A stretch of 47,826 nt of DNA. Source: Erysipelothrix sp. (GTDB lineage Bacteria > Bacillota_I > Bacilli_A > Erysipelotrichales > Erysipelotrichaceae). Position 1 is the stretch's first letter, and each line of letters starts with the position of its first letter. This document shows, in pieces, positions 9,804 to 19,566 of the stretch. The position numbers were made by a program, and so were the translations under genes. The stretch covers positions 1 to 47,826 of the forward strand of contig JAAZDW010000007.1 of the NCBI GenBank assembly GCA_012512595.1, given 5' to 3'. Under the pieces are notes generated by a model. That model had not been told where the DNA came from and made no database searches. It saw only the letters and a list, made by a program, of their open reading frames with translations.

Positions 9804-9942
9804 ATTATTCGACAGTTAAAAATTAATCTTCAATTTTTTAATCAATATGGCATCATTACAGTTTTAAATAAAGTTGTAGCGATGTTTTTTTGCTTTATCT
9901 TATATAGTTTCAATCTAATTCAATTTTTAGATATTATAAAAC

Positions 9943-10007
9943 TTGAAATTTTTATAATGTTTTATATAATATAAGTAGAGTTAGCACTCCTTCTAGTAGA
10001 CTGCTAA
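9943..10007 (+). promoter_or_regulatory. Promoter plus CIRCE (HrcA) element upstream of Hsp20
   Basis: TTGAAA-16-TATAAT (9943-9970) followed by TTAGCACTC-N9-GACTGCTAA (9981-10007), one mismatch from CIRCE consensus. Confidence 0.88.
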
Positions 10008-10033
10008 TGAATTATAAATAAAGGAGAGATAAA

Positions 10034-10477
10034 GTGAAATTAGTACCATTTAACAGAAAAGATTTGATTAAAAGAACAAGTGCTTTTGATAGTTTCTATG
10101 ATGTTTTGGACGACTTTTTTAGCGATACTCCTAATGTCAGAAGAAACTTGACCCATGACACCTTTAAAATGGATATTGAAGAAAAGGATAATGAGTATGT
10201 AGTTGAAGCAGAACTTCCTGGAATTAATAAAGAAGAAGTAGATATCCAACTTGATGATGGAAGATTAACAATTTCAATTAAACGTGAAGAAAGCAAAGAC
10301 ATTGAAGAAAAGAACTACATTCATAAAGAAAGAAGATACTCTTCAATGAGCCGTGGCGTTTACCTAGAAAACATTGTTAATAATGATATTAAAGCTACGT
10401 TAGAAGATGGAGTTTTATGCATCACCATTCCTAAACAAGAAAAAACAGAAGAAGTTAAAAAAATTTCAATTGAATAA
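10034..10477 (+). CDS. Hsp20/alpha-crystallin family small heat shock protein
   Basis: FKMDIEEKDNEYVVEAELPGINKEEVDIQLDDGRLTISIKRE... ATLEDGVLCITIPK. Confidence 0.96.
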   Translation: MKLVPFNRKDLIKRTSAFDSFYDVLDDFFSDTPNVRRNLTHDTFKMDIEEKDNEYVVEAELPGINKEEVDIQLDDGRLTISIKREESKDIEEKNYIHKERRYSSMSRGVYLENIVNNDIKATLEDGVLCITIPKQEKTEEVKKISIE

Positions 10478-10509
10478 TATGAATATGAGGGAGTAGCTAT
10501 CTATATATA

Positions 10510-10555
10510 AAAAGGGTAGCAATCAGATTAAATAATATCTGATTGCTACCTTTTA
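10510..10555 (+). terminator. Intrinsic terminator
   Basis: GGTAGCAATCAGAT-taaataat-ATCTGATTGCTACC-TTTT. Confidence 0.88.
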
Positions 10556-10663
10556 TAATTTAATCATCATCGTTGTGCTACAATATAGCAAGAATATCAG
10601 AAAGAATAATAGTGAAAAATAAGGGGAAACACCTTATAAAACTATTGTAAATGGGGGGAAATA

Positions 10664-11725
10664 ATGACTAGAAACTATCGTGATATAAAATTTATTGATG
10701 AAAAAGAATTTTTAGAATCTATTATAAAAAAGCAACTGCCAATTGTAGAAGAGGTCTTTGGATCAGTTTTTCAATTTGGCGAAGAAATTTATCTAAACTT
10801 TAGAGACCCAACAATAGTCTTAAGCCCAAGACTCAAGACATTTAAACGAAGATTTATTGCGATTCCAAAAGTAGATATTGATAATATTGACTTTAAAACC
10901 TTACCCGTTGTATTTGATGAATTAAAAGAAACAAAGATCGCTAGTAAGATGGATCTAGAAGATGAAGATATAGTCTACAAAGATAGACTTCATTCCGGCT
11001 TATTAACTTTAAAATATAAAAAGAATAATATTAGTTTAGCCTTAACGATTAATGCTGAATATGAAACAGTCTATGATCAGGGTTTAGTTGAAATTAGTGC
11101 TGTAGAAACATATTATCATCCACTCTACAATCAAAACTTCTATCTTATTACCTTAGAATTAAATTTTAAAAAAGTAAGGCTTGCTAATAAAATCTTTAAA
11201 CATGAAACTCTTCCACAAAATCAAGCCTTAGATTCAATGTTTTCAGCTCTTCACCATAATGATGAAGACTTTATTCCACTAATTTGCGAATCAATGGACG
11301 CTTATCGCTTATTAGATCGACCAATAGAGTCTATAGATAATCATTCACTTTTAACTTATTCAGTCTTATCTAAAAGAAATATTTATACTTTTTGGTATCT
11401 ACTAAGAATGGGGGCCAATCTTGATGTTGTAATAGATAGTGAAGTAAATGGTGTTAAAAATAAATTTTCACTGATCCAATATATGGTTCAAGAAGATATG
11501 CATAAACATTTAATTCTAAGTTATTTTTCAAAACCTAACTATGAAGTGGTAGATACAATTGGCCAATATCCAGCTTTAGTTGCAGTATCTAAATTTGAAC
11601 ACCAAGAAATTTCCTCAACAACCTTTATAGCTTTGTTTAGAATTCTATGTGGTCCAAATGAAGTAGCCATTCAAGAAAAGATTGATAAAGTAAATATTGA
11701 TGTGAGAAGTGACTTGCTTAAGTAA
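10664..11725 (+). CDS. Hypothetical protein with ankyrin-like C-terminal segment
   Basis: 353-aa ORF; DNHSLLTYSVLSKRNIYTFWYLLRMGANLD resembles an ankyrin repeat. Confidence 0.7.
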   Translation: MTRNYRDIKFIDEKEFLESIIKKQLPIVEEVFGSVFQFGEEIYLNFRDPTIVLSPRLKTFKRRFIAIPKVDIDNIDFKTLPVVFDELKETKIASKMDLEDEDIVYKDRLHSGLLTLKYKKNNISLALTINAEYETVYDQGLVEISAVETYYHPLYNQNFYLITLELNFKKVRLANKIFKHETLPQNQALDSMFSALHHNDEDFIPLICESMDAYRLLDRPIESIDNHSLLTYSVLSKRNIYTFWYLLRMGANLDVVIDSEVNGVKNKFSLIQYMVQEDMHKHLILSYFSKPNYEVVDTIGQYPALVAVSKFEHQEISSTTFIALFRILCGPNEVAIQEKIDKVNIDVRSDLLK

Positions 11726-11969
11726 TTTAAGAATATTCTTTCAAACATTTAAATTTATTAAATTTTAGTGGTCCTATATCTATTACAGTTATGGGGCTTT
11801 TATTTTACACTTCTAATCCGCGGAGTTTTATAAGTCAAATGTTATTAAATGAGCAGTCAAATATGTCCACTATTTTATTTTAACTTAGATTTGCTCAGCT
11901 AGCTATAAAACAACTATTGTTGTAAAATAATAGACAAGAAGAGTTACCTTTATAGAAATGAGTGATTAA

Positions 11970-12365
11970 GTGGCTGTTGAAGTTGTAGGAGCTGTAATTG
12001 TAAAAGATAATAAGATTTTGGCGGCTAGACGTCCGCTTCATAAGACATTAGGCGGGTTATGGGAGTTTCCTGGGGGCAAAATCGACGTGGGAGAAACGCA
12101 GGCCTTAGCCTTAAAACGTGAAATAAAAGAAGAATTAAAATGTGAAGTAGAAGTCAATGATTTTATTGTAAAAGAAGTATACACTTATGATTTTGGTGAT
12201 ATTGCACTTTCGACATTTTTTTGTACTCTAAAAAATGGAGAACCTATAGCTACTGAACATATTGAACTTAGATGGCTGGCAGTAAATGAGTTAAATGATG
12301 TAGAATGGGCTCCAGCTGATTATCCAACCTTGGATATTTTAAAATCAGGTAAATTGAAAGGATAA
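11970..12365 (+). CDS. NUDIX hydrolase (MutT-like, 8-oxo-dGTP diphosphatase family)
   Basis: Nudix box GGKIDVGETQALALKREIKEEL; GTG start. Confidence 0.94.
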   Translation: MAVEVVGAVIVKDNKILAARRPLHKTLGGLWEFPGGKIDVGETQALALKREIKEELKCEVEVNDFIVKEVYTYDFGDIALSTFFCTLKNGEPIATEHIELRWLAVNELNDVEWAPADYPTLDILKSGKLKG

Positions 12366-12368
12366 CCC

Positions 12369-15239
12369 ATGAATATAATAGAAAACAAAATATTGTTATC
12401 TTTAAAAAAGGGTTTTTTGAATCAAAGCCATGAAGTAGATGAACATGTGCGCACTCGCTTTTTGACCAATGATACATTAAATAATGTTACCGTTTTAGAG
12501 ACAATTAAGAACGAATTAAATAGCTGTAAAAGCTTTATTTTTTCTGTTGCATTTATAACAGAGAGTGGATTAAATGAGTTAAAGAGTTTATTTGTGGATC
12601 TAGAAGAAAAAGGCGTTAAAGGAAGACTTATAACATCTCATTACCTATCTTTTAACAGCCCAAAAATATTTAGAGAACTGTTAAAGATCGGATGTTTAGA
12701 AGTCAGAATTACTGAGTTTGTGGGTTATCATCCAAAAGGCTACTTGTTTGAACATAATAATTATCAGACACTAATAATGGGTAGTTCTAATTTGACATCA
12801 CAAGCACTTAAGATAAACCATGAGTGGAATTTAAAGGTTTCTTCACTAGCTGAAGGCGAAGTTTTAAATTCAGTAGTAAACTCAATTGAAAACACTTGGA
12901 ATAATGCTAACGTGTTAACAGCTGAATGGATTGACAGGTATGAACTTAACTATAAAGAGCCAGTATTTTTTGTTGATAAGACAGCGACTACTAAAGAAGT
13001 CTTTTATGAAACGATAATACCTAACAAAATGCAAAGACAAGCACTTTTAGGAATAAAAGCTGTCAGGGAAAGTAATGAGAAACGTGGACTTGTTGTTTCA
13101 GCTACAGGTACCGGCAAAACTTATTTGGCTGCTTTTGATGTGCAAGCAGTTAAACCAAAAAAACTTTTGTTTCTTGCTCATCGCGAACAAATATTAAACC
13201 AAGCTATTATAAATTTTCAAAGAATCTTAAATAATAAAATGTCAGATTTTGGAATGTATAGTGGAAATAGAAGAGATAAAGACAAGCAATACCTTTTTGC
13301 GACAATTCAAACTTTAAGTAGAGATGAACATTTAAACAAATTTGAAGTAGATGAATTTGATTACATTATTATTGATGAGGTCCATAAAGCAGGAGCAGCG
13401 TCATACAATAAAGTAATAGATTACTTTAAACCAAAATTTTTGTTAGGGATGACGGCTACTCCTGAGAGAACAGATGATATAAATGTTTTTGAAATATTTC
13501 ATTTCAATACTGCTTATGAGATTCGTTTGCAGGAAGCAATAGAAGCTGAAATGTTAAGTAACTTTCACTACTATGGTGTCGTTGACTATGAACATGATGG
13601 AGAGCTTATTGACGAGACTACTAATCTTTCAAAACTAATTTCTAACGAAAGAATTGATCACCTTTTAAAAAAGATTAACTATTATGGTCATAATGGTGAC
13701 GTAGTTAAAGGGTTAATCTTCACTAGCCGTGTTGAAGAGGCAAAAGAGTTATCTGAAACACTTAATGATAGGGGATATAAAACTACTTGGCTGGCAGGAA
13801 TTCATAGCATTGATGAGCGTGAACAGGCTATTGAAAAGCTTGAAAATGAAGAATTGGAGTATATTATTACAGTTGACATCTTTAACGAGGGCATAGATAT
13901 ACCAGCTATAAATCAAGTTGTAATGATGCGTGAAACTCAATCTAGTATTATTTTTACTCAACAATTAGGCCGTGGTCTGCGAAAACACGCAGACAAAGAC
14001 TTTGTTACTATTATAGATTTTATAGGAAATTATAAAAATAATTATTTAATCCCTATCGCGCTATCAGGCGATGTAAGTTTAAATAAAGATGAAGTAAGAA
14101 GAAGAGTTATAGATGTAAATTATATTTCTGGTGTTTCGAGTGTCAATTTCGAGAGAATTGCCAAGGAAAGGATATTCCAATCTATTGGTGATACCAAACT
14201 TGATAGTCTAAAAAACCTTAGACAAGAGTATTTTCAATTAAAAAATCGCTTAGGTAGAATCCCGATGCTATATGACTTTTATCATGCTGAGTCAGTAGAT
14301 CCAGGTGTCATTGCGGAAAACAAAGGGAATTATTATAATTTCGTTTCTACTTACGATAAAGAGTTCAGTGAACAATATCCTTTAATAGAAAACAAAGAAT
14401 CGATAAAACTACTTAGACTTTTGACCAGAGAATTAATTAATTCAAAAAGAGCCCATGAAGTTTTATTGTTAGAATACCTTATCACTAACGATCACATTAC
14501 ATTTGAAGAGCTAGAAAAATTATACATCGAAGACAACATGTATTTTTCAAAAAATACGATTAAATCAGTTCTATCCATGTTTGATTTAAGCTTTTATCAT
14601 AAAGGGACTAAAAATACATACCAAAACTTTAAAATTGTGAAAGTAGATAAAGAATCTATATCACTTTCAACAGAGATGTTAGCAGCTTTAGAGGATGACA
14701 TTGTATTAAAATTTATCCAAGATATCATTAAAACAGTTAAAACAAAAAATAGTGACAAATATGAAAAAGACAAACGATTTAAGATAAGAGAAATTTATAC
14801 AAAAAAAGATACAAGTAGACTTCTTGAATGGCCAGCTGATAGATCGGCAACTTTATTTGGTTATGCGATTCAAGATAATCAGTGCCCAATTTATGTAACA
14901 TATAATAAACATGATGTAGAGAGTAGTGTTGATTACAAAGACGCCTTTATAAATACGAACACTTTTAGATGGTATACCAAAAGTAATCGTACTACAGAAT
15001 CCAAAAATGTAGTTAAAATTCTAAATGCACAAAAAAATGGATTAACCTTACACTTATTTGTTAAGAAAGATGACGCAACTTATACAAGCAATTTCTATTA
15101 TTTAGGGGAAATAACTCCTATAGAAAATCAACATAAACAAGAGGTTATGGATGATGGTAAACCAGTAGTAAGAATTGATATGAAAATGAAAACGCCTATT
15201 AGTGAAAGTTTTTATAATTATCTGGAAGATAATGTTTAG
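12369..15239 (+). CDS. DEAD/DEAH-type helicase with N-terminal PLD-like nuclease domain and DUF3427-like C-terminus
   Basis: PLD motif YHPKGYLF...MGSSNLTSQAL; Walker A SATGTGKTYL; DEVH box; motif VI QQLGRGLRKHADK; C-terminus GYAIQDNQCPIYVTYNK...SFYYLGEITP; 3 bp after NUDIX stop. Confidence 0.92.
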   Translation: MNIIENKILLSLKKGFLNQSHEVDEHVRTRFLTNDTLNNVTVLETIKNELNSCKSFIFSVAFITESGLNELKSLFVDLEEKGVKGRLITSHYLSFNSPKIFRELLKIGCLEVRITEFVGYHPKGYLFEHNNYQTLIMGSSNLTSQALKINHEWNLKVSSLAEGEVLNSVVNSIENTWNNANVLTAEWIDRYELNYKEPVFFVDKTATTKEVFYETIIPNKMQRQALLGIKAVRESNEKRGLVVSATGTGKTYLAAFDVQAVKPKKLLFLAHREQILNQAIINFQRILNNKMSDFGMYSGNRRDKDKQYLFATIQTLSRDEHLNKFEVDEFDYIIIDEVHKAGAASYNKVIDYFKPKFLLGMTATPERTDDINVFEIFHFNTAYEIRLQEAIEAEMLSNFHYYGVVDYEHDGELIDETTNLSKLISNERIDHLLKKINYYGHNGDVVKGLIFTSRVEEAKELSETLNDRGYKTTWLAGIHSIDEREQAIEKLENEELEYIITVDIFNEGIDIPAINQVVMMRETQSSIIFTQQLGRGLRKHADKDFVTIIDFIGNYKNNYLIPIALSGDVSLNKDEVRRRVIDVNYISGVSSVNFERIAKERIFQSIGDTKLDSLKNLRQEYFQLKNRLGRIPMLYDFYHAESVDPGVIAENKGNYYNFVSTYDKEFSEQYPLIENKESIKLLRLLTRELINSKRAHEVLLLEYLITNDHITFEELEKLYIEDNMYFSKNTIKSVLSMFDLSFYHKGTKNTYQNFKIVKVDKESISLSTEMLAALEDDIVLKFIQDIIKTVKTKNSDKYEKDKRFKIREIYTKKDTSRLLEWPADRSATLFGYAIQDNQCPIYVTYNKHDVESSVDYKDAFINTNTFRWYTKSNRTTESKNVVKILNAQKNGLTLHLFVKKDDATYTSNFYYLGEITPIENQHKQEVMDDGKPVVRIDMKMKTPISESFYNYLEDNV

Positions 15240-15366
15240 ATAATTAAAATATTAAATAATCAATATTTTCCTTTTCAATTACCAGGATTCACTTTACATG
15301 CTCATGCAAGATCCGATCTTTACATTTATTTGATAATATGGTCCAATGAATTAAAGGGGTGACTAT

Positions 15367-16849
15367 ATGAAAAAAGTGGGAAAATAAAGAATTTATAGCA
15401 AAAGATCTGGTATCTAAAATTAAAAATAAAGAAATTCTTGTGGCTCAGTATCAAAGAGGACAGGTGTGGAAAGCTGAAGCACAAAAAAATAATAGATTCA
15501 ATAAAAAAGGGTTTCCCCCTTTTGAACGATATTGCTTTATTATGATAAAGATGACCATAAATATAGACTTATAGATGGACTGCAAAGATGTATGACTATA
15601 ACTAAGTATATTAATAATTCGTCATTAATCTTTGACAAATACAATGATGTAGACACAGAGACTATAGAAAAAACAATTTCATTAGTACCTAATATGCAAG
15701 GTAATAAAGAGAAAATGAGAATAAGAATCTCAGATATCATTGAAAACTGGGTACTAGATTTTCATAATGATATAACAGATATTCAGGGAATGCAATACGT
15801 AGGTTGTGTTAGGAAAATTGTAGAAGTATTTCCAGCATATTTAGAATTTTCAGAAAAAATTGAGAGTTTATTAGAACCTATGTTAAAGCAATTCAAGACG
15901 ATTTGCGAGGAGTTATCCTCCGCTAATATTCCGGCTATAGTATATAAAGGAGAACAGAATGACTTGCCAGAAATATTCATTAGAAAAAATGCGCAAGGAA
16001 CAAAATTATCCAAGCAATCAATTTAACAGCTACTTGGCGTCATATTGACTACAGAATAGAGTCTGGAGAATTGGTAGACATCCATCAACACGTTAAAGAT
16101 TATTTTGGTAATCTATTTTCTGATGATTTTTCTTTCACATTAGAGGAAAAAGAACAAGACGAAAAAACACATTATCATACAGAGCTTCAAATGTGTTCTA
16201 TAATAGCTAACGCATTTATAGCTAAGCAAGCGAATTATTTTGAAGAATAAAGCTTAAAGGTTTATACTATAGACCTGCGGAGAAAAAACAAAAATTGGAA
16301 AGATCACGATAAAAACCTGTCTATGAATCTAATGAAAAGGTATCTTGTCGACATCCTTGATAATTCCTGGAGAGGTTCAGGAGATAGTAAGTTAAATGAT
16401 GCAATTACTGAACCAGATTATTATAGTAGAGAGATAGAAAGAGAACAATTATGTAAATCATTAGACAAATGGTATGTAGAATATCGAAATAGCACCAGGA
16501 ACTCATGAAAAATCATTTAACAAAATATGATAAACAGAATGTAGAGTATCGATTACCTATTAGCTCAATAGGTAACATGTGTTTACTTCCTAAGTTTGCA
16601 AACAGAAGGAAAGGTCACGGGACATTATATCAAGATAGATTTTACAAAGAAGCTATTGAAAAAGAAGGGTTAACTTTAAGAATTGTTGAGGATAAATATT
16701 CATTTACAACTGAGGAAAATTTATCTTGGATAGAATCAGACTATCCAGATTTTAATGATCTCAAATCTGAATACATTAAGTTTATAGATAAAATATTTGA
16801 AATAATCTCTAAAAAAGTGGTAGAGAATTTATACGGAAACCCTTATTAA
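15367..16849 (+). pseudogene. Frameshifted DUF262 (ParB-like/GmrS-type) + HNH-family protein
   Basis: Joined frames give MKK-WENKEFIAKDLVSKIKNKEILVAQYQRGQVWKAEAQKK-IIDSIKKGFPLLNDIALL-YYDKDDHKYRLIDGLQRCMTI...IFIRKNAQGTKLSK-INLTATWRHIDYRI...SWRGSGDSKL...LPISSIGNMCLLPKFANRRKGHGTLY; several frame changes. Confidence 0.85.
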
Positions 16850-17007
16850 AATAGGGTATATGATAGTAACTTGATGCTGGCACTAAAATTGGATAGTTTA
16901 AACATAGAGTGCTCCAATATGGCAAAATGAAAGAATTAGTATAGAAGTTTTAACTGATACAGACATTGTCAAGATTATCTAATTTACAAAATAATTATGA
17001 CGAAACT

Positions 17008-17047
17008 ATAAAAGAGTGTAAGACCTGTTAGGTTTTACACTCTTTTT
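17008..17047. terminator. Intrinsic terminator (bidirectional)
   Basis: AAAGAGTGTAA-gacctgttaggt-TTTACACTCTTTTT. Confidence 0.82.
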
Positions 17048-17069
17048 AGTTAACTACTTTATTTCATCG

Positions 17070-17612
17070 TTATTTGATAGGTAATACAAACTCTTGATAA
17101 ACACCCACATCTGAAAAGATAAATATTATCTCATCACTTTCAACATCTAAGGCATAAGCTTCTTCATTAATAGACTCAAAACCCTTTTTTGGACTACCAT
17201 CATAGAGAAGGGTTTCTTTAGCTGGATAAGAAACAGCTTTGTTTCCATCTTTATCTAAAACCTCGAAATTATGAGTTGTGATATATAAAATGTTATTAGA
17301 ATAAGTGTCTTTGTAGTCAATGTTTTTATATGTATAGTTTATAATAACAACTTGGGCTGGATCTGTATCAGAATAGTCATTTCTGGCCTTTGTATTGACG
17401 ATTGAATTTATCGTAAATGAGTAGACAAGATTATTGTCGCTATCGATAATATTTAATGGATTATTGATTGTCATCGGACCTTCTTGTTTTTCTTGAATAC
17501 TTAGTGCCACTTTTTCTGCCTGTGGTTTTAACTCTTCAAAAACTTCAGGCTGTCCGCTAAAACACCCAGTCAAGATTATACTTGTAATCATTAAGCTTAT
17601 TATTTTTTTCAT
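17070..17612 (-). CDS. Putative lipoprotein (DUF5067/DUF4352-like)
   Basis: Lipobox ILTGC; beta-rich sequence; SD upstream. Confidence 0.75.
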   Translation of the reverse strand: MKKIISLMITSIILTGCFSGQPEVFEELKPQAEKVALSIQEKQEGPMTINNPLNIIDSDNNLVYSFTINSIVNTKARNDYSDTDPAQVVIINYTYKNIDYKDTYSNNILYITTHNFEVLDKDGNKAVSYPAKETLLYDGSPKKGFESINEEAYALDVESDEIIFIFSDVGVYQEFVLPIK

Positions 17613-17930
17613 AGTGGCTTCACTCCCTTAGGTAATATACAATTATACCCAAGATAAATCAAAACAAATGGCGTAGAATGTATTATCAATGTTATTTATA
17701 ATTATTTGTGATACTCTTTATATAATTAATTTACAAACGATTTTCACATACTTTAATATTTGTTTAAAGTTATAATGCTTTAATTAATTTAACTTAGGTA
17801 AAGTAATTGGGTTACTTTTAAGTATTATTTATGTCAGGAATACGACATATCTTTTTGTCTACATAATTGTATTTTATTTAATTGTGTAATTTATATATGT
17901 GTATAGATCATAATGAGGGAGGAAATAATT

Positions 17931-19400
17931 ATGAAACCAAAAACACAAAAGTTTACAATACTACATTCTAATGACATGCATGGTGATTTTTTGGCTGAAG
18001 TAAAAGAAGGTAGTGGTGAGCTAATAGGAGGCCTAGGGCTTCTTTCAGGATATATTAGTAAAGTAAGAGAAGAAGAAGAAAATGTTATCTATGCGATTGC
18101 GGGTGATATGGTTCAAGGGTCTTTAATTGACGCTGAATATAAAGGGGCATCGACAATTGAATTAATGAATTTTTTATCTCCAGATGTTGTGACACTTGGA
18201 AATCATGAACTAGACTATGGGCTTCCACATCTATTATTTTTAGAAAAAGTCGCTAACTTTCCGATTGTTAATGCAAATTTATATATGAAGAAATATGGAA
18301 AGCGGTTAATGACACCATATGTAATTTTAAATGTTGGTGGTTTTGAAGTTATGTTTATTGGTATTATTACGGAAACAACAATGGATTCAATCGCTCTTGA
18401 CCAATTAATAGAGACCTTTGTTTCAATTGAAGATGCAGCTGAAGAGATAGGCAAGATTTGTAATGCTTATCGAAATCATGACATAGATTTAACAGTTGCC
18501 CTAACCCATATTGGGTTTGAATCTGATTTAGAGCTTGCGAGTCTTCTAAAGCCCGAATGGGGTGTTGATCTTATTATTGGCGGACATACTCATACAGTTT
18601 TAGAACAACCGGCTAGAGTAAATGATATTTTAGTAGCTCAAGCTGGTGACGGTACCAATCAAATCGGAAGATTTGATATGATAGTTGATGAAAAAACAAA
18701 TGCTATTACTGACTGGACCTGGGAATTGGTTCCAATAAATAGTAATACGGCAACTATTGACACTGCTTTAGAAGAGTTTTTGGATGGTTTCCAAAGCAAG
18801 GTCGATGAAAAGTACAATCAAATTATTACTCGTTTTAGCGTTAAGTTAACCCACCCATCCCGTGAACAAGAAACAACTCTCGGGAATATGGTTACTGATG
18901 CTTTAGCTGGAAGTATTGAAACAGATGTCATCTTAATTGGATCAGGTGCCATCAGGTCTAAAGAATTAGGCCCAGTTGTAACTTTAGGGACCTTAAAAGC
19001 TTGTTTCCCATATGATGATAGTTTATCAAGATTTACAATAACCGGAAAACAATTAAAAGATATATTCACGCATATAATGCATCCAGATAACCGCGATGGT
19101 GAAGGCGAATTTTTCCAAGTAAATGATAAAGTCGAAGCCATTTACTCTGATAGTGAAACAAAACTATTATCATTGTCAGTTAATAATTTGCCTGTCGATG
19201 ACAGTCAGCACTATGCAATAACTTTACAAGGTTATCATGTAGTCAATTCAAAAGGCAATCTAGGAATAGCTTTAGATGATCTTAAGAGTATTGATAATGG
19301 AAAAGTTGTAACAACTTCAGCTTACCAAGTATTGGAAGAATGGTTAAGAGTTCACCCTAATATAAGAGAAGTAATCGATGGCAGATTAGTTTTTGTTTAA
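17931..19400 (+). CDS. Bifunctional metallophosphatase/5'-nucleotidase (UshA/YfkN-like)
   Basis: ILHSNDMHGDF, GDMVQGS, LGNHELDYG, GGHTHT; start moved from 17913 to 17931 because GAGGGAGGAAATAATT-ATG is the SD and start, matching the 489-aa paralog. Confidence 0.93.
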   Translation: MKPKTQKFTILHSNDMHGDFLAEVKEGSGELIGGLGLLSGYISKVREEEENVIYAIAGDMVQGSLIDAEYKGASTIELMNFLSPDVVTLGNHELDYGLPHLLFLEKVANFPIVNANLYMKKYGKRLMTPYVILNVGGFEVMFIGIITETTMDSIALDQLIETFVSIEDAAEEIGKICNAYRNHDIDLTVALTHIGFESDLELASLLKPEWGVDLIIGGHTHTVLEQPARVNDILVAQAGDGTNQIGRFDMIVDEKTNAITDWTWELVPINSNTATIDTALEEFLDGFQSKVDEKYNQIITRFSVKLTHPSREQETTLGNMVTDALAGSIETDVILIGSGAIRSKELGPVVTLGTLKACFPYDDSLSRFTITGKQLKDIFTHIMHPDNRDGEGEFFQVNDKVEAIYSDSETKLLSLSVNNLPVDDSQHYAITLQGYHVVNSKGNLGIALDDLKSIDNGKVVTTSAYQVLEEWLRVHPNIREVIDGRLVFV

Positions 19401-19426
19401 TTAAAATTTTTATTGACTTAATACTT

Positions 19427-19465
19427 CCCCTTAAAGCTCTATTTAGAGAATTAAGGGGATTTTTA
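19427..19465 (+). terminator. Intrinsic terminator
   Basis: CCCCTTAA-agctctatttagagaa-TTAAGGGG-attttt. Confidence 0.75.
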
Positions 19466-19566
19466 ATTTTTAATTGACACCTATATATTCTAAGTCAATT
19501 TAAAAGGTCTAGTATCAAAGTAATCGCTATGGTATTATTGTAATATTGTAAAGGGGATTAGATATA

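Noticed and set aside
15532-16026. Stand-alone 164-aa CDS call
   Set aside because: It is only the middle fragment of the frameshifted DUF262 gene (starts at an internal TTG)
18818-19141. Minus-strand ORF 107 aa
   Set aside because: Antisense to conserved 5'-nucleotidase sequence
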